DNA from: Anabaena sp. UHCC 0204
GTDB lineage: Bacteria > Cyanobacteriota > Cyanobacteriia > Cyanobacteriales > Nostocaceae
Direction: 5' to 3'
NCBI RefSeq assembly: GCF_009711975.1
Contig: NZ_VIKW01000001.1
Location: 42,546 to 106,545 of the forward strand
DNA length: 64,000 nt
Part shown: one piece after another, positions 41,918 to 51,502 of the stretch
Numbering within the stretch: the stretch's first letter is position 1
Layout of the letters: every line of letters starts with the position of its first letter
Position numbers and translations under genes: made by a program
Notes under the pieces: generated by a model
The model's database searches: none
Seen by the model: the letters and a program-made list of their open reading frames with translations, nothing else
Told to the model about the DNA's origin: nothing

Positions 41918-44236
41918 TTGCCAAGTGGTAATCGTCAACAAAATGAGGAGTCCGCACATGAAAACTTATTACCGAGAATGCAGGTGAAGGCGAAGCAGTT
42001 ACTAAACCGGATGACAAACTTATCATCAGGAATCTTGGGCAAAATTGCCAGCAGCGATAAACCTTTTTATCGTCGTTTTTGGTTGTGGGCAGGTTTAAGT
42101 GTAGGTGGTGGGATCATTGCTTTCCATTATGCTGTCTTAGAAATAGATAGGAATTTACCAGACGACTCAGCACTCAAAGCTGTAGCGCGAGAGCAAACAC
42201 TGACAATTAAGGCTGGTGATGGGACAGTTTTACAACAGCAAGGTGAAGCAACTAGAGAAGTTCTGAAAATAGAACAAATCCCAGATAACTTAAAGAAAGC
42301 TTTTATTGCTTCCGAAGACAGAAGATTTCATCAACACAATGGCGTGGATACCCTGGGAATTGCTAGGGCATTTATTAATAACCTGCGATCGCAAAACCTG
42401 GTAGAAGGTGGTAGTACCATCACCCAGCAAGTAGCACGAATTCTTTTCCTCAAACAAGAAAAAACCCTATCCCGTAAACTCAGAGAAGTGAGATTAGCTC
42501 AGAAAATAGAGCAGGAATTGACGAAAGATCAGATTCTGGAACGTTATCTAAATCTCGTTTATTTAGGCTCTGGTGCTTACGGTGTCGGCGATGCAGCTTG
42601 GGTTTATTTTAGTAAACCCGTAGATAAACTGACGTTATCAGAAATGGCCACTCTGGCTGGTTTAGCGCCTGCCCCTAACGTCTACGGTCCAGATAAAAAT
42701 CCCAAAGTAGCTACAGAAAGACGAAATCTGGTACTACAGCGGATGCTAGAAGATGAATTCATTACACCAGCCCAAAAACAAGCCGCTACTCAAGAAGCAT
42801 TGGTCGTTAATACCAGTTTACCCAAACGGTTGCAAGTAGAGTTTCCCTACTTTACTACCTACGTTCAACAGGAATTACCAAAGCACGTTTCCGCTGATGT
42901 TTTAGCTAATGGCGGTTTAGTAGTAGAAACTACCTTAAATCCAACTTGGCAAAAAGCCGCAGAAGCCGCTATCGCAAAAACCTTAAAAAATCGAGGCCGT
43001 TGGCAAAACTTTAAAGAAGCAGCTTTAGTGGCCATAAATCCTCGTAATGGGGAAATTCAAGCCATGGTAGGCGGTAAAGACTTTGGGAAAAACCAGTTTA
43101 ATCGGGTAACTCAAGCCCAGCGTCAACCAGGATCAACCTTTAAAGGTTTCGTCTATGCTACAGCGATCGCTACAGGTAAAAATCCCTATGATAGCTATCT
43201 AGATGCACCTTTACTAGTAGATGGTTATGAGCCAAAAAACGCTAATAAGAAATTCTCTGGTTGGTTAAATCTCAAAGATGCTCTCACCAATTCTGTAAAT
43301 ACAATTGCCGTGAAAGTATTAATAGATGTAGGTTTTGAACCAACTATTAAACTTGCCCAGGATATGGGAATTAAGTCACCTCTTAAACCTACTTACTCTT
43401 TAGCTCTTGGTTCTAATGAAGTCAATCTCCTAGAATTAACCAGTGCTTACGGAACATTCGCTACACAAGGAAATCATACAGAAGTGCATGGTATTCGCCG
43501 TATCATTAACCGGGAAGGAGATATACTTTGGTCAGCTAAATATGAACCTAAGCAAGTTCTAGATGCTGATAGTACCGCCATTATGACTTGGATGTTACGG
43601 AATGTAGTCACAAATGGAACAGGCGGTGCGGCTCAATTAAATAATAGACAAGTAGCGGGAAAAACAGGTACTTCCGATGAATCCCGTGATTTATGGTTTA
43701 TTGGTTATATTCCCCAAGTAGTCACCGGAGTATGGTTAGGAAATGATAATAACAGTCCTACCTATGGTAACAGTGGTAGTGCCGCTTATGCCTGGCATGA
43801 ATTTATGAAAAAAGCAGTAGAGGGAATGCCTGTAGAAAAATTTCCGCCCCAGCCTAAATTAAAAAATCGCAAAGGTAGCATTAAAGCCAAGCCTATTAAA
43901 CCCAAAAAACTTATTAATCGCGTTATTCGTGATCAAAATCAAACAACAGACGAAGATAATACCAACAATTCATCCTCATCCAGCCGACGAAGACGACGCT
44001 ACAATCAAGAAAACTCATCAGTAAGCACATCAACATCAAGACAGAGACGACGCTTACGCAACAGTTCTGGAGAATCTAATCGCAACTCTACGCCTCAATC
44101 ATCTCGTTCACGACGACAAAGCAGCAGCCAAAAATCACGTCCTGCAAATTCTTCCTCAGTCAATAATAATTCTGGTGGATCTTCATCACAACCATCCTGG
44201 AGGGAAAGACTCAAACCCAATTCTTCCCCAGAATAA
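41918..44236 (+). CDS. class A penicillin-binding protein (PBP1A-like)
   Basis: This bifunctional cell-wall enzyme has a short cytoplasmic leader, one membrane anchor (FWLWAGLSVGGGIIAFHYAV), a GT51 transglycosylase domain (ASEDRRFHQHNGVDTLGIAR, then EGGSTITQQVARILF) and a transpeptidase domain with SxxK in PGSTFKGFVYA, SVN in LTNSVNTIAVKV and KTGTS. The last 110 residues are a disordered, basic Ser/Arg/Asn-rich tail, unusual for the family. The start is TTG 41918 with AGGAG 9 nt upstream; no nearby in-frame ATG fits as well. Confidence 0.92.
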   Translation: MPSGNRQQNEESAHENLLPRMQVKAKQLLNRMTNLSSGILGKIASSDKPFYRRFWLWAGLSVGGGIIAFHYAVLEIDRNLPDDSALKAVAREQTLTIKAGDGTVLQQQGEATREVLKIEQIPDNLKKAFIASEDRRFHQHNGVDTLGIARAFINNLRSQNLVEGGSTITQQVARILFLKQEKTLSRKLREVRLAQKIEQELTKDQILERYLNLVYLGSGAYGVGDAAWVYFSKPVDKLTLSEMATLAGLAPAPNVYGPDKNPKVATERRNLVLQRMLEDEFITPAQKQAATQEALVVNTSLPKRLQVEFPYFTTYVQQELPKHVSADVLANGGLVVETTLNPTWQKAAEAAIAKTLKNRGRWQNFKEAALVAINPRNGEIQAMVGGKDFGKNQFNRVTQAQRQPGSTFKGFVYATAIATGKNPYDSYLDAPLLVDGYEPKNANKKFSGWLNLKDALTNSVNTIAVKVLIDVGFEPTIKLAQDMGIKSPLKPTYSLALGSNEVNLLELTSAYGTFATQGNHTEVHGIRRIINREGDILWSAKYEPKQVLDADSTAIMTWMLRNVVTNGTGGAAQLNNRQVAGKTGTSDESRDLWFIGYIPQVVTGVWLGNDNNSPTYGNSGSAAYAWHEFMKKAVEGMPVEKFPPQPKLKNRKGSIKAKPIKPKKLINRVIRDQNQTTDEDNTNNSSSSSRRRRRYNQENSSVSTSTSRQRRRLRNSSGESNRNSTPQSSRSRRQSSSQKSRPANSSSVNNNSGGSSSQPSWRERLKPNSSPE

Positions 44237-44344
44237 TTAAACCTATCTTTGAGTACAGTAAATATTTTCCCTGGGGTAGATGTAGGTGATTCGCTCAGTT
44301 TATACTTTGTTAAGAAGTGTAACCTAAATTAGGCGCATATACTC

Positions 44345-44539
44345 ATGAGTTATTTATTGCTTCAAGTCCCTGTCCAAGATACTGGAAATCACTTTCCCTT
44401 GGCGTTTACTTTGGTCTATGTAGTGGGTTTTATCGCTGCTGTCACAATTGGTTCAATCGCCTGGTATAACTCCAAGCGTCCCCCCGGTTGGGAAAGTAAA
44501 GAGCGTCCCGATATTGTCCCTAAAATTGATAAGGAGTAG
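44345..44539 (+). CDS. psb35: Psb35-like small photosystem II assembly protein
   Basis: This 64-residue single-pass membrane protein reads HFPLALTF-like HFPLAFTLVYVVGFIAAVTI then GSIAWYNSKRPPGWESKERP, ending in a charged stroma-facing tail. This matches the small cyanobacterial protein Psb35, reported with the CP47 module and high-light-inducible proteins. It stands alone between the PBP and TerB genes. The name comes from recalled sequence similarity. Confidence 0.65.
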   Translation: MSYLLLQVPVQDTGNHFPLAFTLVYVVGFIAAVTIGSIAWYNSKRPPGWESKERPDIVPKIDKE

Positions 44540-44545
44540 GTAACA

Positions 44546-44617
44546 GGCAAGAGGCAAGAGGTAAGAGGCAATAAGTAATCAATATTTCCCCTGCTCCCTA
44601 CTCCCTGCCCCCTGCCA
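44546..44617. repeat. low-complexity GGCAAGA and CCCTGCC repeats
   Basis: Tandem GGCAAGAGGTAAGA units (44547-44570) are followed by CCCCTGCTCCCTACTCCCTG and CCCCCTGCC. This belongs to the same family as the G-rich block at 15693-15741, in the opposite orientation. Confidence 0.65.
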
Positions 44618-45040
44618 CTAATTTTGTACGTCAACCCAACGACGGTAAAGCTTTTGGATTTGTTTAAGGAGTATGGTGTGAGCCGCTTGGTTAGCTCCAC
44701 TAGACTTACTTAACTCTTCCAACCGGGAAAGAAGTCTTGCTTCTTCAATAGCTACATCACCGTCACTATAAATTAAGCCACTGATGGCTTCAATTAAATT
44801 CTCATAATCTTCCTGAGTTGGGCGATCGCCTAAATACTCTTGCACCCAGTCATAACATTCATGCGGCTTTACTGGTACTAATTCGTACAACCAAGGTTTA
44901 ATCTCTGGATCACTAGCTAAACCTTTAGCTTGAGCTATTTCGCGCAGATATTGCCGCTCTTCTGGCTGGATTTTGCCATCAATCCAAGCCGCTCCAATCA
45001 GGATTTTTACTAGGTTTTTTACATGAGAATGATTAACCAT
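44618..45040 (-). CDS. TerB-like protein
   Basis: The 140-residue all-helical protein has two TerB-like acidic motifs, AAWIDGKIQPEERQYLREIA and GLIYSDGDVAIEEARLLSRL. TerB-like domains bind metal ions and are often linked to stress, and tellurite resistance is not implied here. I chose ATG 45040 because AGAGGAG lies 7 nt upstream; an ATG further upstream would add 16 residues. The rsmB gene lies about 60 bp upstream on the same strand. Confidence 0.78.
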   Translation of the reverse strand: MVNHSHVKNLVKILIGAAWIDGKIQPEERQYLREIAQAKGLASDPEIKPWLYELVPVKPHECYDWVQEYLGDRPTQEDYENLIEAISGLIYSDGDVAIEEARLLSRLEELSKSSGANQAAHTILLKQIQKLYRRWVDVQN

Positions 45041-45098
45041 TGCCGTCTCCTCTGGTAGATTCGGGCTTTGATAAAATCTTACAATCACTCTTGTGTAT

Positions 45099-46439
45099 TC
45101 ACCCAGAATCCTTAGTTTTTCTTAAGCGCACCATAAAAAATCCGTCCATATCCTGTTGGTGAGGCCAAACTTTTAACCAACCAGGAACAGCACTATCAAA
45201 TGAATCAAAAGGGTGCGGCTCTATTTGCCAATGGGGATTTACTGCTAAAAACTCCTCAATTACCTGTTCATTCTCCACTGGATGCAGTGTACAAGTTGCA
45301 TAAACTAAAACGCCTCCAGTCTTGACAAAAGTTGCATTATGTGATAGTAATTCTTTTTGGAGTTGGGAAAGTTGCTGTACAGATGTTGGTGTCTGTCGCC
45401 AACGGGCATCAGCGTGACGGTGCATAGTCCCCAAACCAGAACAAGGAGCATCAAGTAATACACGGTCAGCCGTTTGGTAGAATTGCGGTAAATTACGGCT
45501 ATCTCCCGTACAAATTTCAATAGATTGTAAATGCAGCCGTTGGGCATTTTCTTTTAATTTACGTAACCGAGAAGCAGTTTGATCACAAGCCCAAATTTTG
45601 CCTTGATCTCCCATTAATTCAGCAATATGAGTTGTTTTTCCTCCCGGTGCAGCACAAACATCAATCACCACATCATCGGGTTGGGGGTCAAGTAAATGAC
45701 TAACCAATTGGGCGCTACTATCTTGAACAGTCCACCAACCTGCACCGAAACCAGGTAAATTTTGAATTGCGCCATTATTACCAATTAATCGTAAAGCTTG
45801 GGGTAAATGGGGAATACGTTTAACTAAAATACCAGCAGACTCAAAAGCTGATTCTACCTCTTCCACCGAACTGCGAAGAAGATTTACCCGTAAATCAATA
45901 GTTGGGGTTTGATTCATCCAGATACAAAGTTTTTCTGTTTCCTCAAAACCCAATTGTGATAACCACACCTCAATGATCCAATCAGGGAAACTATGTAAAA
46001 TTCCCAATCTTTCTATCGGATTTTCTGGTAAATTTAACAGTTCTGATGACTTTTCAGCCAGACGCAGATATTGACGTAATAAACCATTGACAAAACCTGT
46101 AAGTCCAGGAAAACCATTTTCTTTTGCTAATTCAACAGTAGTATTTACAGCCGCAGAAGGGGGGATTCTTTCTTGATAACGCAGTTGATAAAAACCGAGA
46201 TGTAAAATCGTGCGGAGGTCTTTGGGTTGTTGCTGGGATTTTTTGGTAGCAATTTGGTCAATAAGAGCATCTAGGGTACGTTGTCTTCTGACGCTACCAT
46301 AGACTAATTCTGTCATTAAACGACGGTCATTATCGGGTAACTTAAACTTTTGTAGCACTCGGTCTAAAGCAACATCAGTATAAGCCCCTTTGTGTACTTC
46401 TTTGAGGGCAATAAAGGCAACTTGGCGGGGGTTATTCAT
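45099..46439 (-). CDS. rsmB: 16S rRNA (cytosine967-C5)-methyltransferase RsmB
   Basis: The 446-residue protein combines an N-terminal NusB-like RNA-binding domain (PRQVAFIALKEVHKGAYTDV) with a Fmu/NOL1-type methyltransferase. SAM binding is in VIDVCAAPGGKTTHIAELMG, and the catalytic cysteines are in DAPCSGLGTMHRHADARW and VYATCTLHPVENE. It methylates C967 in 16S rRNA. The length and start at ATG 46439 are normal. Confidence 0.94.
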   Translation of the reverse strand: MNNPRQVAFIALKEVHKGAYTDVALDRVLQKFKLPDNDRRLMTELVYGSVRRQRTLDALIDQIATKKSQQQPKDLRTILHLGFYQLRYQERIPPSAAVNTTVELAKENGFPGLTGFVNGLLRQYLRLAEKSSELLNLPENPIERLGILHSFPDWIIEVWLSQLGFEETEKLCIWMNQTPTIDLRVNLLRSSVEEVESAFESAGILVKRIPHLPQALRLIGNNGAIQNLPGFGAGWWTVQDSSAQLVSHLLDPQPDDVVIDVCAAPGGKTTHIAELMGDQGKIWACDQTASRLRKLKENAQRLHLQSIEICTGDSRNLPQFYQTADRVLLDAPCSGLGTMHRHADARWRQTPTSVQQLSQLQKELLSHNATFVKTGGVLVYATCTLHPVENEQVIEEFLAVNPHWQIEPHPFDSFDSAVPGWLKVWPHQQDMDGFFMVRLRKTKDSG

Positions 46440-46822
46440 GGAATTTGATCAGGTGGGTTGATGGTTAGAGACAATTGGAGAGAAATAGAAATAACTAAAT
46501 TTGTTACTTACAGCGATTCCTGCTGTTATCAGGTAAACATAGCGAGCAAGATGTCCGCACCACAAGAGTTTCATTATTAGGACTTACGCAAGTGTCACAC
46601 TAAAAATCTGTTGTAGGGTGCGTCAGACTGCATAAATCCTGCAAATAAACAGATTATTGATGTCTGACGCACTTTGCCAATGTGCCAGTTGCGTAAGTCT
46701 TTGTATAGTTTGGGTATGTAAAATTTTATTTCTGATCAAGATTTGTCAAGTTTAACACGCTATTGTATTAAGCGAGAATTTCCAAATTGACGAAAAATTT
46801 ACAAAAATATTCTTGACTAGCC
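46440..46822. other. 383-bp gene-free region holding a MITE-like element
   Basis: Outside the element at 46579-46701 I see no gene or clear structure. The last 100 bp are AT-rich and presumably carry the promoter of the gene at 46823. Confidence 0.6.
46579..46701. mobile_element. MITE-like element of about 120 bp
   Basis: Terminal inverted repeats GACTTACGCA (46581-46590) and TGCGTAAGTC (46690-46699) extend inward with partial match (GTGTCACA versus TGTGCCA). Inside lies a second inverted repeat, GTGCGTCAGAC and GTCTGACGCAC. It has no coding capacity. The GACTTACGCA end is of a kind found in Nostocales insertion sequences and their miniature derivatives. Confidence 0.75.
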
Positions 46823-47461
46823 ATGATAGAAATAAAAAAATCAGCATCAGAAATTGGATTTAGAGTACCAACAGATATTTTTCAACAAATAAAGAATTGG
46901 GAATATTCTGTAGATAAAATCGTCTTTGAAGAACAGTTAGCAACTGGTTCTTTTAAAGGTTTTAATGTGTCTTCATCTATGAAACAGATAATGCAGATGG
47001 CACAAGAAGAAGGAAAAATTATGCCCTATTATGGTGCTGGGGGAAGTAGCGGAGCTTGCATTTATTATTTTCAAGTCAAAGACAATAAATGTAATTTGCA
47101 AGTGTACCATTCTGTAACAGATGAAGCTTTAGTTCTTGATTTAGTAATCAAAAAACTAGATTTCCAAGCACCGATGGATAGAACGAAAGAAATACAATTT
47201 TCATTTTTACCTTTTGTCACTGATGAACCATTAGAACACCCTTGGACTGGAGAAAGAAACCCCACAATGATCTGTAAAATTTTTGGTCAAGAATATGAAA
47301 GTTTAAAACAGTGGTCAAACTGGATAGATGAGGAAGCTTTAACATCAAGATATATTTATCAATTTGGACAAGTGAGTATGGGAGCAACAGGTTTTTCGAT
47401 TGTAGTTAAAGATACTCAGCATGGAAATAGTATTGATATTTCTGACTATGATAGTTGGTAG
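46823..47461 (+). CDS. protein of unknown function
   Basis: I do not recognise this 212-residue soluble protein. It starts MIEIKKSASEIGFRVPTDIF. The middle holds a Gly/Ser-rich GAGGSSGACIYYFQVKDNKC and a strand-rich FSFLPFVTDEPLEHPWTGER, and it ends with a hydrophobic GQVSMGATGFSIVVKDTQHG. No catalytic motif is evident. The AT-rich composition and the flanking MITE suggest an accessory gene. Confidence 0.55.
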   Translation: MIEIKKSASEIGFRVPTDIFQQIKNWEYSVDKIVFEEQLATGSFKGFNVSSSMKQIMQMAQEEGKIMPYYGAGGSSGACIYYFQVKDNKCNLQVYHSVTDEALVLDLVIKKLDFQAPMDRTKEIQFSFLPFVTDEPLEHPWTGERNPTMICKIFGQEYESLKQWSNWIDEEALTSRYIYQFGQVSMGATGFSIVVKDTQHGNSIDISDYDSW

Positions 47462-47486
47462 GTTAATAGATGTAATTGCTGAAACA

Positions 47487-47815
47487 TCATTCATACATAT
47501 AAATACTACCAACCCATGATATTGGATCATCAATAACAAAATGAAACCGCTGCGCTGGAAAATCAATTGTATTGTAATCACGAAAAATTAACTCTGGTGG
47601 CAAGTTTTCCTAATTTCGGTTTAATGTTCTTTGTAAAGCGGTGGTAAAAGAACATTCAATCCAAAAAGATAAATCATAATATTGATAGAGATCCCATGAA
47701 TTCCTTGATTATTCACCTCATTTACCAGTTTTTCTGTGATGTAACCTTTACCAGAACCATCAATTCCGCTAATTTTATGCCTAAATCCTGACTCCTGAAA
47801 TATGCTAGATTCGCT
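47487..47815 (-). pseudogene. decayed uridine kinase-like P-loop kinase
   Basis: Read leftward, the N-terminal part shows HKISGIDGSGKGYITEKLVN with an intact P-loop. After GISINI the homology jumps, in another frame, to YDLSFWIECSFTTALQRTLN, then an in-frame TAG, then ENLPPELIFRDYNTIDFPAQ and RFHFVIDDP. These match the two ends of a cyanobacterial uridine kinase/PRK-like protein of about 220 residues. The middle of roughly 100 residues is deleted, and there is a frameshift and a stop. It lies just downstream of the invertase gene. Confidence 0.75.
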
Positions 47816-47816
47816 A

Positions 47817-49232
47817 CTATAAATCACAAAATCGGTAATCCTTTTCAATATCAAATTCCCCAAAACTAATTAACTCTAAATATTCAGGATTTTGCATTAA
47901 TTCTTTTGCTAATAAAAAACCTGTAATTGTCCAAGTTTGATATCTCCGTGCTTGTTTACCAATTAATGAACCACTTGTACCATCATAATATTCCGGCCAT
48001 TCATCTTGACTAAGCCTTGCTTGAGCAATTTCAATAGCACGTTCACCAATATTGGTTCTTCCTGTTTTTTGAGCAGCAGCAGTTAAAAACCATAACAAAA
48101 CTGGCCAACTACCACCATTATGATATGACCAAGGGATATTTTTAGGATCGCAACCAGTAAAAATTTTATATTCTTCATTTTCTAAAGCCGGAAAACAAAT
48201 TTTCATGGGCATTTGTCCCACCAAATCATCCCATTGTTCTTCAATCAAATTCATAATCGCTTGGGACTGAACTTCATTGGTAAGAGAACAAATAATGGAC
48301 AATAAATTTCCCAAAGAAAAGAATCGAATATCTAATTGGGATGGTCCGATATTTCCTGCTAGATAACCTCCATGTTTGGGCAACCAAACAGATAAATCAT
48401 TGTAGGGAATTGAATCTGCATAAATATTAAATGGATTTACTGCTTTTTGTCCATATTCTTCACTCTTAAACCGATAGATAACATTGAGACGTTTCATATC
48501 TATCCAATAATAATGACGAATATGATCTCTTAATAAAGGTAAACGATTATCAATAGCTGTAACAATTTCTTCATTCCCTGCACAAATCAACAATTTACGT
48601 GCTGCCCGTAAAGCCGCATAAAATAAAGATTGAATTTCTAAAGGATAGCCATAAATACCCATACGACGATAAATCATACAAGCACCATCAGGAACTAATA
48701 GCGTTGGGTTCATATCAAACCGAGTCGCTAAACAAAGTTCCATGATTAAGATAATGCCTTGCTGAAATTGAGGCTGCATGGCGAATTTTATATCTTTTGT
48801 AGCTTTCACATAAGCGTGCAAGATAATAATCCACCATAGACAAGAATCTACAGGTGTAACTCTAGCGATCGCCTTTTCACCAAAATCCGCTTCTAAAGAT
48901 TCTTCTCCATCTGTTAATAAAATTCTAAAACTTGCAGGGATTAAACCTTTACTTGGTGTATAAGCATTAAATTGATTTTTCTTCGGTTGTAATTTTAAGG
49001 TTTTTTCTAGAAAATTGCGAACAATATCATATCTACCTTTAACTAGAAAAAGTAACGCTGATGGCACAAAATCCCGCACAAAGCAATGATCAAAATTTAA
49101 GACAATTTGGGTTTTATCACAAACAGCCATAGTACCTAAAGGCTGACCTTGATAATAAGCAATTGACTGTTCCAGAAGTTTCCAAGCTTCGGTTTCTAGA
49201 ATATTGACGATTGATATTTCTTCTTTTTTCAT
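47817..49232 (-). CDS. GH100 alkaline/neutral invertase paralogue with catalytic Asp replaced
   Basis: This 471-residue protein aligns along its whole length with GH100 sucrose invertases ([71 protein letters not shown]). In the neighbouring paralogue residue 188 is Asp in CMIDRRMG; I recall this as the catalytic acid Asp188 of Anabaena InvA, with base Glu414. Here the codon at 48669-48671 gives Tyr188 (CMIYRRMG), while Glu414 is kept. Activity is therefore expected to be lost or changed. ATG 49232 is used. It lies downstream of the intact paralogue. Confidence 0.9.
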   Translation of the reverse strand: MKKEEISIVNILETEAWKLLEQSIAYYQGQPLGTMAVCDKTQIVLNFDHCFVRDFVPSALLFLVKGRYDIVRNFLEKTLKLQPKKNQFNAYTPSKGLIPASFRILLTDGEESLEADFGEKAIARVTPVDSCLWWIIILHAYVKATKDIKFAMQPQFQQGIILIMELCLATRFDMNPTLLVPDGACMIYRRMGIYGYPLEIQSLFYAALRAARKLLICAGNEEIVTAIDNRLPLLRDHIRHYYWIDMKRLNVIYRFKSEEYGQKAVNPFNIYADSIPYNDLSVWLPKHGGYLAGNIGPSQLDIRFFSLGNLLSIICSLTNEVQSQAIMNLIEEQWDDLVGQMPMKICFPALENEEYKIFTGCDPKNIPWSYHNGGSWPVLLWFLTAAAQKTGRTNIGERAIEIAQARLSQDEWPEYYDGTSGSLIGKQARRYQTWTITGFLLAKELMQNPEYLELISFGEFDIEKDYRFCDL

Positions 49233-49618
49233 AGAAATACTCGGTAAAGGGCAAAAGAGCGCATCTTTAAACCTGGTCTGCTGACAGGATAATTACTCTA
49301 TTTTTATGACATTGCTTAGTCTGTCATACTCTGATTTCTGGATAAAAAACTGTTGATTTTTTGTTTTTTCTGTGATCCATTCTCTTATTATAATATCCTG
49401 TTTGGCAAATCTATTTAGGAATAAAATCAAAAAAGCCCCGGATTTTCTCAGAGGGGCTAAAAATATTGTTACCCTAGACAGTTTTGTCAATCAGGAAAAG
49501 TTCAACTATAGTGAACAGATATGAAAAACTAGAAACGAGTCTATTTTTAGCAGACTCTTGATCGGCAGAGACTTCTCGAAGAGTCACAATAATTGCTATG
49601 TCTTCAGCCCAGATAGTT
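49233..49618. other. 386-bp spacer between the two invertase genes
   Basis: It contains the terminator of the upstream invertase (49428-49463) and no gene that I can support. A 65-codon minus-strand frame at 49293-49490 overlaps that terminator. Confidence 0.6.
49428..49463 (-). terminator. rho-independent terminator of the upstream invertase
   Basis: Read leftward, AGCCCC and GGGGCT arms with a 13-nt loop are followed by six T. Confidence 0.75.
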
Positions 49619-51073
49619 TCAAAAAGATACATAAGGGTCTATATTGATACTACCAACTTCAAACTCACAAGCTCTAGAAACCGTTTCTTGTGGTAACTTA
49701 TCAAAACTAACTAATGGTAAAAATTCAGGATGATCCATGAGTTCTTTCGCTAATAAATAACCTGTAATAGTCCAGGTCTGATATTTTCTAGCTTGTTTAC
49801 CAATTAGTCTCCCTTTCTTGCCATCATAATACTCTGGCCATTCATCTTCACTCAAACGAGCTTTGGCAATTTCTAGTGCTTTTTTGGCCATATCTATTTT
49901 GTTAGTTTTGATTGCTGCTGCTGCTAACATCCACATTAAAACTGGCCAACTTCCCGCATTATGATATGACCAAGGAATGTTTTTTGGGTCACATCCTGTA
50001 ACAACTCTGTACTCTTCATTTTCTAAAGCAGGGAAACAGATTTTCATAGGCATATCTCCCACTAAATCTTCCCATCTTTTTTCAATCAAAGTCATAATTG
50101 CTTGAGATTGTGCTTCTGTAGAAAGATCGGAAATAATAGCCATCAAGTTTCCGAGAGAAAAGAAGCGTGTATCTAACTGAGATGGACCAACATTACCTGC
50201 TAAATAACCACCTTTTCTGGGTAGCCATTTATCTAATTCATAATAAGGTAAAGAATCTACATAAATATTAAATAGATTCACCGCCGCTTTACCATATTCT
50301 TCACTCTTGAAACGATAAATTGCATTTAAACGAGGAAGATCGATCCAATAATGTTTACGAATGTGTCCACATAGCAATGGTAAACGATTATTAATCGCTT
50401 CTACAATATCCTGATTACCTTTACAAATTAGTAGCTCACGTGCTACACGCAATGCAGCAAAAAAGAGAACTTGAATTTCTAAAGGATGGCCATATATACC
50501 CATCCGCCGGTCAATCATGCAAGCTCCATCGGGAACTAATAGCGTTGGATACATATCAAACCGATTAGCCAAACAGATTTCCATGATTAATCTGATACCC
50601 GTTTGGAATTCAGGTTGATAAGCTAGGGAATAATCATTGGTAGCAATTACATAAGCACGTAATAAAATCAGCCACCACAAACAAGAATCAACAGGTGTGA
50701 CTCTAGCGATCGCGTGTTCCCCAAAATCTGCTTCTAAATGTTCTTCTCCGTTAATAGATACAACTTTAAAGCTGGCTGGAATTAAACCTCTACCGGGTTT
50801 ATATGCGTCTAATGCTCTTTCTTTAGGCTGTAACTTTAATGTTTCTTCCAGGAAATTTTTAACAATATCTGTTCTCCCTTTAATCAAGAAAATTAGGGCT
50901 GAAGATACAAAATCTCTCACAAAACATTGGTCATAATTTAAAGCCTCCACCGATGGATCATAAGCTGCTAAAGTCCCAATAGGACGACCTTGATAGTAGA
51001 GAATTGAATTCTCTAATACTTGCCATGCCTCATTTTCTATATTGTTACTTGTCTCTAATTTATTGAGTTGCAT
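49619..51073 (-). CDS. GH100 alkaline/neutral invertase
   Basis: This cytosolic enzyme hydrolyses sucrose to glucose and fructose; in Anabaena such enzymes support carbon supply and diazotrophic growth. The 484-residue protein keeps Asp188 in [12 protein letters not shown] and Glu414 in EWPEYYDG, and these positions coincide with those I recall for Anabaena InvA. Other family blocks are [29 protein letters not shown] and [13 protein letters not shown]. It has a C-terminal tail of about 12 residues absent from the neighbour. The tandem pair probably arose by duplication. Confidence 0.92.
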   Translation of the reverse strand: MQLNKLETSNNIENEAWQVLENSILYYQGRPIGTLAAYDPSVEALNYDQCFVRDFVSSALIFLIKGRTDIVKNFLEETLKLQPKERALDAYKPGRGLIPASFKVVSINGEEHLEADFGEHAIARVTPVDSCLWWLILLRAYVIATNDYSLAYQPEFQTGIRLIMEICLANRFDMYPTLLVPDGACMIDRRMGIYGHPLEIQVLFFAALRVARELLICKGNQDIVEAINNRLPLLCGHIRKHYWIDLPRLNAIYRFKSEEYGKAAVNLFNIYVDSLPYYELDKWLPRKGGYLAGNVGPSQLDTRFFSLGNLMAIISDLSTEAQSQAIMTLIEKRWEDLVGDMPMKICFPALENEEYRVVTGCDPKNIPWSYHNAGSWPVLMWMLAAAAIKTNKIDMAKKALEIAKARLSEDEWPEYYDGKKGRLIGKQARKYQTWTITGYLLAKELMDHPEFLPLVSFDKLPQETVSRACEFEVGSINIDPYVSF

Positions 51074-51502
51074 TACCAGACTAACTCCATTTAGATAGTA
51101 GATTTGTTGCGAATAGATGCACCTTTAATTATTCTTTATGCCATTTTCATCATAACTTTGAAATAGCAAATATCAATCCAGTCAAAATACTAAAAATCGG
51201 CAATGCAAAGGCATAACTGCATAATATTTAGCAGCTTTTTCAATTATTAGAAATATACACCCTTATATGTGTACAACCACCCAACTATAGTATATATACT
51301 TAATCAGGAATTGGCTATTGTGATGACGAAATCTATTATTCCCCTACAAGTTAACAATTTATAACGTTTTTTCCGAATATGCAATATAAACAATTAAATA
51401 AAATTGGGGGATTAATACTGATGAAGGTATATATATTGTACATTAATAACCATCCAAAAATAGAGCTTTTAGTCGCAAAATCCCCAAATTTTCACAAATT
51501 AA
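51074..51502. other. 429-bp intergenic region, no supported gene
   Basis: It is AT-rich and holds the promoter region of the invertase gene. A 61-codon plus-strand frame (51379-51564) runs into the 3' end of the WD40 gene and has no recognisable feature. No strong repeat or hairpin was noted. Confidence 0.5.

Noticed and set aside
49293..49490. 65-codon minus-strand frame between the invertases
   Set aside because: It spans the terminator of the upstream invertase and shows no domain.
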